Source: Metallyticus violacea (Eukaryota; Arthropoda; Insecta; Mantodea; Metallyticidae). From it: a DNA stretch of 64,000 nt. Numbering within the stretch: position 1 is the stretch's first letter; every line of letters starts with the position of its first letter. The translations under genes and the position numbers were made by a program. A model generated the notes under the pieces. That model saw only the letters and a program-made list of their open reading frames with translations, searched no databases and was not told where the DNA came from. The stretch covers positions 496,001 to 560,000 of the forward strand of contig JAUJEO010000021.1 in assembly GCA_030762175.1 (NCBI GenBank), written 5' to 3'. Shown here piece by piece: positions 1 to 9,300 of the stretch.

Positions 1-280
1 ACTTCGTTAGAATCACTTTTTTTTCCGTTCTTATTTGAGATAACTGGTTCTCTTTCATTATACTAGTTTGATAGCCTCAGTAAAGCATATTATGCACAAA
101 ATATCTCGAAAAGAAAAAAAATGTTTTTCGAAGTTTGGAAACTTCATTAGAATCACTTTTTTTCCGTTCTTATTTGAGATAACTGGTTCTCTTTCATTAT
201 ACTAGTTTGATAGCCTCAGTAAAGCATATTATGCGCAAGGAATCTGGAAAAGAAAAAAAATTTTTTTCGAAGTTTGGAAA

Positions 281-297
281 CTTCGTTAGAATCACTT
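281..297 (+). other. CENP-B-box-like motif, left half only (representative)
   Basis: The mammalian CENP-B box consensus is NTTCGNNNNANNCGGGN. This segment, CTTCGTTAGAATCACTT, keeps the essential TTCG and the central A at the right spacing, and the first C of the CGGG block, but has CACT in place of CGGG. It agrees with the common human box CTTCGTTGGAAACGGGA at 11 of 17 positions. The right half is needed for CENP-B binding, so this is probably not a functional box; the match may be chance. It recurs in the majority of monomers. Confidence 0.35.
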
Positions 298-362
298 TTT
301 TTCCGTTCTTATTTGAGATAACTGGTTCTCTTTCATTATACTAGTTTGATAGCCTCAGAAAA

Positions 363-373
363 GCATATTATGC
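363..373. other. Short inverted repeat GCATA-T-TATGC (representative)
   Basis: The arms GCATA and TATGC are exact reverse complements around a single T. The element recurs once per monomer and is one of three dyads in the unit. It is broken in the CCATATTATG and GCACATTATG variant monomers. Any role in hairpin formation or protein binding is inference. Confidence 0.7.
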
Positions 374-383
374 GCAAAGAATC

Positions 384-409
384 TCGAAAAGAAAAAAGTT
401 TTTTTTCGA
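384..409. other. A-tract/T-tract dyad flanked by TCGA (representative)
   Basis: TCGAAAAG is followed by a run of 6-10 A, then (here after a single G) a run of 4-9 T, closing with TCGA, so the whole element is an interrupted inverted repeat. It occurs once per monomer across the array. Some monomers have a G at the centre, as here, and others a direct A-to-T switch. Such A/T tracts are known to be stiff or bent and to disfavour nucleosomes; whether they do so here was not tested. Confidence 0.75.
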
Positions 410-424
410 AGTTTGGAAACTTCG
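407..424. other. 8-bp-arm inverted repeat CGAAGTTT-GG-AAACTTCG (representative)
   Basis: The 8-base arms CGAAGTTT and AAACTTCG are perfect reverse complements separated by GG. The element spans the monomer junction as defined here and shares its CGA with the preceding A/T dyad, so the two could form alternative hairpins. Frequent variants are GTTAGG (one arm mismatch) and GTTGCG (7-base arms, four-base loop). Present in most monomers. Confidence 0.8.
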
Positions 425-1040
425 TTTGAATAACTTTTTTTCCGTTCTTATTTGAGATAACTGGTTCTCTTTCATTATACTAGTTTGATAGCCTCAGAAA
501 AGCATATTATGCACAAAGAATCTCGAAAAGAAAAAAAATTTTTTTCGAAGTTAGGAAACTTCGTTAGAATCACTTTTTTTTCCGCTCTTATTTGAGATAA
601 CTGATTCTCTTTCATTATACTAGTTTGTTAGCCTCAGCAAAGCATATTATGCACAAAGAATCTCGAAAAGAAAAAAATTTTTTTTCGAAGTTTGGAAACT
701 TCGTTTGAATCACTTTTTTTCCGTTCTTATTTGAGATAACTGGTTCTCTTTCATTATACTAGTTTGATAGCCTCAGTAAAGCATATCATGCACAAAGAAT
801 CTCGAAAAGAAAAAAAAATTTGTTCGAAGTTTGGAAACTTCATTAGAATCACTTTTTTTTCCGTTCTTATTTGAGATAACTGGTTCTCTTTCATTATACT
901 AGTTTGATAGCCTCAGTAAAGCATATTATGCGCAAAGAATCTGGAAAAGAAAAAAAATTTTTTTCGAAGTGTGGAAACTTCGTTAGAATCACTTTTTTTC
1001 CGTTCTTATTTGAGATAACTGGTTCTCTTTCATTATACTA

Positions 1041-1318
1041 GTTTCATAGCCTCAGAAAAGCATATTATGCGCAAAGAATTTCGAAAAGAAAAAAGTTTTT
1101 TTTCGAAGTTTGGAAACTTCGTTTGAATAACTTTTTTTCCGTTCTTATTTGAGATAACTGGTTCTCTTTCATTATACTAGTTTCATAGCCTCAGAAAAGC
1201 ATATTATGCGCAAAGAATTTCGAAAAGAAAAAAGTTTTTTTTCGAAGTTTGGAAACTTCGTTTGAATAACTTTTTTTCCGTTCTTATTTGAGATAACTGG
1301 TTCTCTTTCATTATACTA
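1041..1318 (+). repeat. Adjacent twin monomers (single-unit duplication)
   Basis: Two consecutive monomers, starting at 1041 and 1180, share the rare TTTCATAGCC, GAATTTCGAAAAG and GTTTGAATAAC variants and read identically. The twin is present in both 26-monomer copies (again from 4651) but the related segment near 8100-8260 has only one such monomer, so the extra unit looks like a local one-monomer gain. Confidence 0.75.
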
Positions 1319-3610
1319 GTTTGATAGCCTCAGAAAACCATATTATGCGCAAAGAATCTCGAAAATAAAAAAAATTTTTTAGAACTTTGGAAACTTCGTT
1401 AGAATCACTTTTTTTCCGTTCTTATTTGAGATAACTGGTTCTCTTTCATTATAATAGTTTGATAGCCTCAGAAAACCATATTATGCGCAAAGAATCTCGA
1501 AAAGAAAAAAATTTTTTTTCGAAGTTAGGAAACTTCTTTAGAATCACTTTTTTTCCGTTCTTATTTGAGATAACTGGTTCTCTTTCATTATACTAATTAG
1601 GTAGCCTCAGAAAAGCATATTACGCGCAAAGAATCTCGAAAATAAAAAATTTTTTTTCGAACTTTGGAAACTTCGTTAGAATCACTTTTTTTCCGTTCTT
1701 ATTTGAGATAACTGGTTCTCTTTCATTATACTAGTTTCATAGCCTCAGAAAACCATATTATGCGCAAAGAATCTCGAAAAGAAAAAAAATTTTTTTCGAA
1801 GTTTGGAAACGTCGTTTGAATCACTTTTTTCCGTTCTTATTTGAGATAACTGGTTATCTTTCATTATAGTAGTTTGATAGCCTCAGAAAAGCATATTATG
1901 CTCAAAGAATCTCGAAATGAAAAAAATTTTTTTTCGAAGTTTGGAAACTTCCTTAGAATCACTTTTTTTCCATTCTTATTTGAGATAACTGGTTCTCTTT
2001 CCTTATACTAGTTTGATAGCCTCAGAAAAGCATATTATGAACAAAGAATCTCGAAAAGAAAAAAATTTTTCTTCGAAGTTTGGAAACTTCGTTTGAATCA
2101 CTTTTTTCCGTTCTTATTTGAGATTACTGGTTCTCTTTCATTATACTAGTTTGATAGCCTCAGTAAAGCATATTATGCGCAAAGAATCTGGAAAAGAAAA
2201 AAAATTTTTTTCGATGTTTGGAAACTTCGTTAGAATCACTTTTTTTCCGTTCTTATTTGAGATAACTGGTTCTCTTTCATTATACTAGTTTGATAGCCTC
2301 AGAAAAGCATATTATGCACAAAGAATCTCGAAAAGAAAAAAATTTTTTTTCGAAGTTTGGAAACTTCGTTTGAATCACTTTTTTTCCGTTCTTATTTGAG
2401 ATAACTGGTTCTCTTTCATTGTACTAGTTTGATAGCCTCAGTAAAGCATATTATGCACAAAATATCTCGAAAAGAAAAAAAATGTTTTTCGAAGTTTGGA
2501 AACTTCATTAGAATCACTTTTTTTCCGTTCTTATTTGAGATAACTGGTTCTCTTTCATTATACTAGTTTGATAGCCTCAGTAAAGCATATTATGCGCAAA
2601 GAATCTGGAAAAGAAAAAAAAATTTTTTTGAAGTTTGGAAACTTCGTTAGAATCACTTTTTTCCGTTCTTATTTGAGATAACTGGTTCTCTTTCATTATA
2701 CTAGTTTGATAGCCTCAGAAAAGCATATTATGCGCAAAGAATCTCGAAAAGAAAAAAGTTTTTTTTCGAAGTTTGGAAACTTCGTTTGAATCACTTTTTT
2801 TCCGCTCTTATTTGAGATAACTGTTTCTCTTTCATTATACTAGTTTGATAGCCTCAGCAAAGCATATTATGCACAAAGAATCTCGAAAAGAAAAAAATTT
2901 TTTTTCGAAGTTAGGAAACTTCGTTAGAATCACTTTTTTTCCGTTCTTATTTGAGATAACTGGTTCTCTTTCATTATACTAGTTTGATAGCCTCAGCAAA
3001 GCATATTATGCACAAAGAATCTCGAAAAGAAAAAAATTTTTTTCGAAGTTTGGAAACTTCGTTTGAATCACTTTTTTTCCGTTCTTATTTGAGATAACTG
3101 GTTCTCCTTCATTATACTAGTTTGATAGCCTCAGTAAAGCATATTATGCACAAAGAATCTCGAAAAGAAAAAAGTTTTTTTTCGAAGTTGCGAAACTTCG
3201 TTTGAATCCCTTTTTTTCCGTTCTAATTTGAGATAACTGGTACTCTTTCATTATACTAATTTGATAGCCTCAGTAAAGCATATTATGTGCAAACAATCTC
3301 GAAAAGAAAAAAAATTTTTTTCGAAGTTTGGAAACTTCGTTAGAGTCACTTTTTTTCCGTTCTTATTTTAGATAACTGGTTCTCTTTCATTATACTAATT
3401 TGATAGCCTCAGTAAAGCATATTATGCGCAAAGAATCTCGAAAAGAAAAAAAAATTTTTCGAAGTTTGGAAACGTCGTTAGAATCACTTTTTTTCCGTTC
3501 TTATTTGAGTTAACTGGTTCTCTTTCATTATACTAGTTTGATAGCCTCAGAAAGGCATATTATGCGCAAAGAATCTCGAAAAGAAAAAAAATTTTTTTCG
3601 AAGTTAGGAA

Positions 3611-6600
3611 ACTTCGTTAGAATCACTTTTTTTTCCGTTCTTATTTGAGATAACTGGTTCTCTTTCATTATACTAGTTTGATAGCCTCAGTAAAGCATAT
3701 TATGCACAAAATATCTCGAAAAGAAAAAAAATGTTTTTCGAAGTTTGGAAACTTCATTAGAATCACTTTTTTTCCGTTCTTATTTGAGATAACTGGTTCT
3801 CTTTCATTATACTAGTTTGATAGCCTCAGTAAAGCATATTATGCGCAAGGAATCTGGAAAAGAAAAAAAATTTTTTTCGAAGTTTGGAAACTTCGTTAGA
3901 ATCACTTTTTTTCCGTTCTTATTTGAGATAACTGGTTCTCTTTCATTATACTAGTTTGATAGCCTCAGAAAAGCATATTATGCGCAAAGAATCTCGAAAA
4001 GAAAAAAGTTTTTTTTCGAAGTTTGGAAACTTCGTTTGAATAACTTTTTTTCCGTTCTTATTTGAGATAACTGGTTCTCTTTCATTATACTAGTTTGATA
4101 GCCTCAGAAAAGCATATTATGCACAAAGAATCTCGAAAAGAAAAAAAATTTTTTTCGAAGTTAGGAAACTTCGTTAGAATCACTTTTTTTTCCGCTCTTA
4201 TTTGAGATAACTGATTCTCTTTCATTATACTAGTTTGTTAGCCTCAGCAAAGCATATTATGCACAAAGAATCTCGAAAAGAAAAAAATTTTTTTTCGAAG
4301 TTTGGAAACTTCGTTTGAATCACTTTTTTTCCGTTCTTATTTGAGATAACTGGTTCTCTTTCATTATACTAGTTTGATAGCCTCAGTAAAGCATATCATG
4401 CACAAAGAATCTCGAAAAGAAAAAAAAATTTGTTCGAAGTTTGGAAACTTCATTAGAATCACTTTTTTTTCCGTTCTTATTTGAGATAACTGGTTCTCTT
4501 TCATTATACTAGTTTGATAGCCTCAGTAAAGCATATTATGCGCAAAGAATCTGGAAAAGAAAAAAAATTTTTTTCGAAGTGTGGAAACTTCGTTAGAATC
4601 ACTTTTTTTCCGTTCTTATTTGAGATAACTGGTTCTCTTTCATTATACTAGTTTCATAGCCTCAGAAAAGCATATTATGCGCAAAGAATTTCGAAAAGAA
4701 AAAAGTTTTTTTTCGAAGTTTGGAAACTTCGTTTGAATAACTTTTTTTCCGTTCTTATTTGAGATAACTGGTTCTCTTTCATTATACTAGTTTCATAGCC
4801 TCAGAAAAGCATATTATGCGCAAAGAATTTCGAAAAGAAAAAAGTTTTTTTTCGAAGTTTGGAAACTTCGTTTGAATAACTTTTTTTCCGTTCTTATTTG
4901 AGATAACTGGTTCTCTTTCATTATACTAGTTTGATAGCCTCAGAAAACCATATTATGCGCAAAGAATCTCGAAAATAAAAAAAATTTTTTAGAACTTTGG
5001 AAACTTCGTTAGAATCACTTTTTTTCCGTTCTTATTTGAGATAACTGGTTCTCTTTCATTATAATAGTTTGATAGCCTCAGAAAACCATATTATGCGCAA
5101 AGAATCTCGAAAAGAAAAAAATTTTTTTTCGAAGTTAGGAAACTTCTTTAGAATCACTTTTTTTCCGTTCTTATTTGAGATAACTGGTTCTCTTTCATTA
5201 TACTAATTAGGTAGCCTCAGAAAAGCATATTACGCGCAAAGAATCTCGAAAATAAAAAATTTTTTTTCGAACTTTGGAAACTTCGTTAGAATCACTTTTT
5301 TTCCGTTCTTATTTGAGATAACTGGTTCTCTTTCATTATACTAGTTTCATAGCCTCAGAAAACCATATTATGCGCAAAGAATCTCGAAAAGAAAAAAAAT
5401 TTTTTTCGAAGTTTGGAAACGTCGTTTGAATCACTTTTTTCCGTTCTTATTTGAGATAACTGGTTATCTTTCATTATAGTAGTTTGATAGCCTCAGAAAA
5501 GCATATTATGCTCAAAGAATCTCGAAATGAAAAAAATTTTTTTTCGAAGTTTGGAAACTTCCTTAGAATCACTTTTTTTCCATTCTTATTTGAGATAACT
5601 GGTTCTCTTTCCTTATACTAGTTTGATAGCCTCAGAAAAGCATATTATGAACAAAGAATCTCGAAAAGAAAAAAATTTTTCTTCGAAGTTTGGAAACTTC
5701 GTTTGAATCACTTTTTTCCGTTCTTATTTGAGATTACTGGTTCTCTTTCATTATACTAGTTTGATAGCCTCAGTAAAGCATATTATGCGCAAAGAATCTG
5801 GAAAAGAAAAAAAATTTTTTTCGATGTTTGGAAACTTCGTTAGAATCACTTTTTTTCCGTTCTTATTTGAGATAACTGGTTCTCTTTCATTATACTAGTT
5901 TGATAGCCTCAGAAAAGCATATTATGCACAAAGAATCTCGAAAAGAAAAAAATTTTTTTTCGAAGTTTGGAAACTTCGTTTGAATCACTTTTTTTCCGTT
6001 CTTATTTGAGATAACTGGTTCTCTTTCATTGTACTAGTTTGATAGCCTCAGTAAAGCATATTATGCACAAAATATCTCGAAAAGAAAAAAAATGTTTTTC
6101 GAAGTTTGGAAACTTCATTAGAATCACTTTTTTTCCGTTCTTATTTGAGATAACTGGTTCTCTTTCATTATACTAGTTTGATAGCCTCAGTAAAGCATAT
6201 TATGCGCAAAGAATCTGGAAAAGAAAAAAAAATTTTTTTGAAGTTTGGAAACTTCGTTAGAATCACTTTTTTCCGTTCTTATTTGAGATAACTGGTTCTC
6301 TTTCATTATACTAGTTTGATAGCCTCAGAAAAGCATATTATGCGCAAAGAATCTCGAAAAGAAAAAAGTTTTTTTTCGAAGTTTGGAAACTTCGTTTGAA
6401 TCACTTTTTTTCCGCTCTTATTTGAGATAACTGTTTCTCTTTCATTATACTAGTTTGATAGCCTCAGCAAAGCATATTATGCACAAAGAATCTCGAAAAG
6501 AAAAAAATTTTTTTTCGAAGTTAGGAAACTTCGTTAGAATCACTTTTTTTCCGTTCTTATTTGAGATAACTGGTTCTCTTTCATTATACTAGTTTGATAG

Positions 6601-7198
6601 CCTCAGCAAAGCATATTATGCACAAAGAATCTCGAAAAGAAAAAAATTTTTTTCGAAGTTTGGAAACTTCGTTTGAATCACTTTTTTTCCGTTCTTATTT
6701 GAGATAACTGGTTCTCCTTCATTATACTAGTTTGATAGCCTCAGTAAAGCATATTATGCACAAAGAATCTCGAAAAGAAAAAAGTTTTTTTTCGAAGTTG
6801 CGAAACTTCGTTTGAATCCCTTTTTTTCCGTTCTAATTTGAGATAACTGGTACTCTTTCATTATACTAATTTGATAGCCTCAGTAAAGCATATTATGTGC
6901 AAACAATCTCGAAAAGAAAAAAAATTTTTTTCGAAGTTTGGAAACTTCGTTAGAGTCACTTTTTTTCCGTTCTTATTTTAGATAACTGGTTCTCTTTCAT
7001 TATACTAATTTGATAGCCTCAGTAAAGCATATTATGCGCAAAGAATCTCGAAAAGAAAAAAAAATTTTTCGAAGTTTGGAAACGTCGTTAGAATCACTTT
7101 TTTTCCGTTCTTATTTGAGTTAACTGGTTCTCTTTCATTATACTAGTTTGATAGCCTCAGAAAGGCATATTATGCGCAAAGAATCTCGAAAAGAAAAA
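3611..7198 (+). repeat. 26-monomer higher-order repeat, copy 2
   Basis: This is the tandem partner of the preceding unit, in phase and apparently identical in sequence, including homopolymer lengths, until about 7198. There copy 1 reads into an A-run and GAAGTTAGG, while this copy reads into a GTTTTTTTTCG monomer with GTTTGAATAAC. The divergence point falls inside the A/T tract, a natural place for misalignment and exchange. Near-zero divergence over 3.6 kb implies a very recent duplication, or an assembly duplication. Confidence 0.9.
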
Positions 7199-9300
7199 AG
7201 TTTTTTTTCGAAGTTTGGAAACTTCGTTTGAATAACTTTTTTTCCGTTCTTATTTGAGATAACTGGTTCTCTTTCATTATACTAGTTTGATAGCCTCAGA
7301 AAAGCATATTATGCGCAAAGAATCTCGAAAAGAAAAAATTTTTTTTTCGAAGTTTGGAAACTTCGTTAGAATCACTTTTTTTCCGTTCTTATTTGAGATT
7401 ACTGGTTCTCTTTAATTATAGTAGTTTGATAGCCTCAGAAAAGCATATTATGCTTAAAGAATCTCGAAAAGAAAAAAAATTTTTTTCGAAGTTCGGAAAC
7501 TTCGTTAGAATCACTTTTTTTCCGTTCTTATTTGAGATAACTGGTTCTCTTTCATTATACTAGTTTGATAGCCTCAGAAAACCATATTATGCGCAAAAAA
7601 TCTCGAAAAGAAAAAAAATTTTTTTCGAAGTTTGGAAACGTCGTTTGAATCACTTTTTTCCGTTCTTATTTGAGATAACTGGTTATCTTTCATTATAGTA
7701 GATTGATAGCCTCAGAAAAGCATATTATGCTCAAAGAATCTCGAAATGAAAAAAATTTTTTTTCGAAGTTTGGAAACTTCCTTAGAATCACTTTTTTTCC
7801 ATTCTTATTTGAGATAACTGGTTCTCTTTCCTTATACTAGTTTGATAGCCTCAGTAAAGCATATCATGCACAAAGAATCTCGAAAAGAAAAAAAAATTTG
7901 TTCGAAGTTTGGAAACTTCATTAGAATCACTTTTTTTTCCGTTCTTATTTGAGATAACTGGTTCTCTTTCATTATACTAGTTTGATAGCCTCAGTAAAGC
8001 ATATTATGCGCAAAGAATCTGGAAAAGAAAAAAAATTTTTTTCGAAGTGTGGAAACTTCGTTAGAATCACTTTTTTTCCGTTCTTATTTGAGATAACTGG
8101 TTCTCTTTCATTATACTAGTTTCATAGCCTCAGAAAAGCATATTATGCGCAAAGAATTTCGAAAAGAAAAAAGTTTTTTTTCGAAGTTTGGAAACTTCGT
8201 TTGAATAACTTTTTTTCCGTTCTTATTTGAGATAACTGGTTCTCTTTCATTATACTAGTTTGATAGCCTCAGAAAACCATATTATGCGCAAAGAATCTCG
8301 AAAAGAAAAAAAATTTTTTTCCAGTTAGGAAACTTCTTTAGAATCACTTTTTTTCCGTTCTTATTTGAGATAACTGGTTCTCTTTCATTATACTAATTAG
8401 ATAGCCTCAGAAAAGCACATTACGCGCAAAGAATCTCGAAAATAAAAAAATTTTTTTCGAACTTTGGAAACTTCGTTAGAATCACTTTTTTTCCGTTCTT
8501 ATTTGAGATAACTGGTTCTCTTTCATTATACTAGTTTGATAGCCTCAGAAAACCATATTATGCGCAAAGAATCTCGAAAATAAAAAAAATTTTTTAGAAC
8601 TTTGGAAACTTCGTTAGAATCACTTTTTTTCCGTTCTTATTTGAGATAACTGGTTCTCTTTCATTATACTAGTTTGATAACCTCAGCAAAGCATATCATG
8701 CACAAAAAATCTCGAAAAGAAAAAAAAAAATTTTTCGAAGTTTGGAAACTTCATTAGAATCACTTTTTTCCGTTCTTATTTGAGATAACTGGTTCTCTTT
8801 CATTATACTAGTTTGATAGCCTCAGAAAAGCATATTATGCGCAAAGAATCTCGAAAAGAAAAAAGTTTTTTTTCGAAGTGTGGAAACTTCGTTTGAATAA
8901 CTTTTTTTCCGTTCTTATTTGAGATAACTGGTTCTCTTTCATTATACTAGTTTGATAGCCTCAGAAAAGCATATTATGCGCAAAGAATCTCGAAAAGAAA
9001 AAAATTTTTTTTCGAAGTTTCGGAAACTTCGTTAGAATCACTTATTTTCCGTTCTTATTTGAGATAACTGGTTTTCTTTCATTATACTAGTTTGATAACC
9101 TCAGAAAAGCATATTATGCGCAAAGAATCTAGAAAAGAAAAAAGTTTTTTTTCGAAGTTTGGAAACTTCGTTTGAATATCTTTTTTTCCGTTCTTATTTG
9201 AGATAACTGGTTCTCTTTCATTATACTAGTTTGATAGCCTCAGTAGAGCATATTATGCGCAAAGAATCTCGAAAAGAAAACAAATTTTTTTCGAAGTTTG
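7199..9300 (+). repeat. Mosaic satellite segment
   Basis: Satellite monomers only. About 7199-7840 is the same as 12614-13255 (offset 5,415, or 39 monomers). From about 7850 the sequence switches to monomers matching 770-1120 of the 26-monomer unit, with one TTTCATAGCC monomer in place of the twin. A shortened tract reading TTTTTTTCCAGTTAGG near 8320 and TTTGATAACC monomers near 8687 and 9092 mark further switches. About 8240-9300 corresponds to 38240-39290 at an offset near 29,990; both carry the unusual CTTATTTTCC near 9041 and 39031. Confidence 0.75.

Larger units (their letters stand above)
281..419 (+). repeat. Reference monomer of the satellite (139 bp)
   Basis: This copy is offered as a reference for phasing; the start point within the unit is arbitrary. 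Landmarks within the monomer, by offset: 1-15 CTTCGTTAGAATCAC; 16-30 T-run followed by CCGTTCTT; 31-45 ATTTGAGATAACTGG; 46-60 TTCTCTTTCATTATA; 61-78 CTAGTTTGATAGCCTCAG; 83-93 dyad GCATATTATGC; 94-103 GCAAAGAATC (the C after TATG and the G in GC vary); 104-129 A-tract/T-tract dyad; 127 onward the second dyad, which continues into the next monomer. Common diagnostic variants are GTTAGAATCAC versus GTTTGAATAAC, TATGCGC versus TATGCAC, CAGAAAAGC versus CAGTAAAGC or CAGCAAAGC, and CTCGAAAAG versus CTGGAAAAG. Most monomers also carry ACTAGT and TTCGAA hexamers. Confidence 0.93.
1..3610 (+). repeat. 26-monomer higher-order repeat, copy 1 (3,610 bp)
   Basis: This stretch and the one that follows match at a constant offset of 3,610 bases, close to 26 x 139. 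Rare variants are shared at exactly that spacing: ATGTTTTTCG at 121 and 3731, TTTGTTAGCC near 626 and 4236, the TTTGTTCGAAG tract near 829 and 4439, TATGAACAAAG near 2036 and 5646, and GTACTAG at 2421 and 6031. I saw no substitution or length difference in the segments I compared line by line. The left edge is the window edge, so this copy may start further left. Confidence 0.9.

Noticed and set aside
281..297. Functional CENP-B box
   Set aside because: The CGGG block required in the consensus is absent in every monomer I looked at; kept only as a weak resemblance.
330..350. TATA-box or bacterial -10 type promoter (CATTATACTAG)
   Set aside because: An AT-rich repeat produces such matches in every monomer; there is no associated transcript start or gene. 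Satellite transcription is possible but cannot be seen from sequence.
281..419. Primate alpha satellite
   Set aside because: A few shared words such as TTTGGAAAC exist, but the period is 139 rather than 171 and the rest of the monomer does not agree.
384..424. Rho-independent terminators (dyads next to T-runs)
   Set aside because: The dyads are A/T-rich rather than G+C-rich stems, occur hundreds of times, and no gene lies upstream.
7354..7563. Recurrent 60-106 residue open frames, many with nearly the same protein (also near 12769, 15820, 22481, 42480, 44282, 50103, 53708, 55648, 61613)
   Set aside because: They begin at TTG within the repeat, cover 1.5 or more monomers, and exist because 139 is not a multiple of three, so frames shift from monomer to monomer until a stop in the TAGTTTGATAG region. 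The same sequence repeats because the DNA repeats. There is no ATG start, no ribosome-binding context and no recognisable domain.
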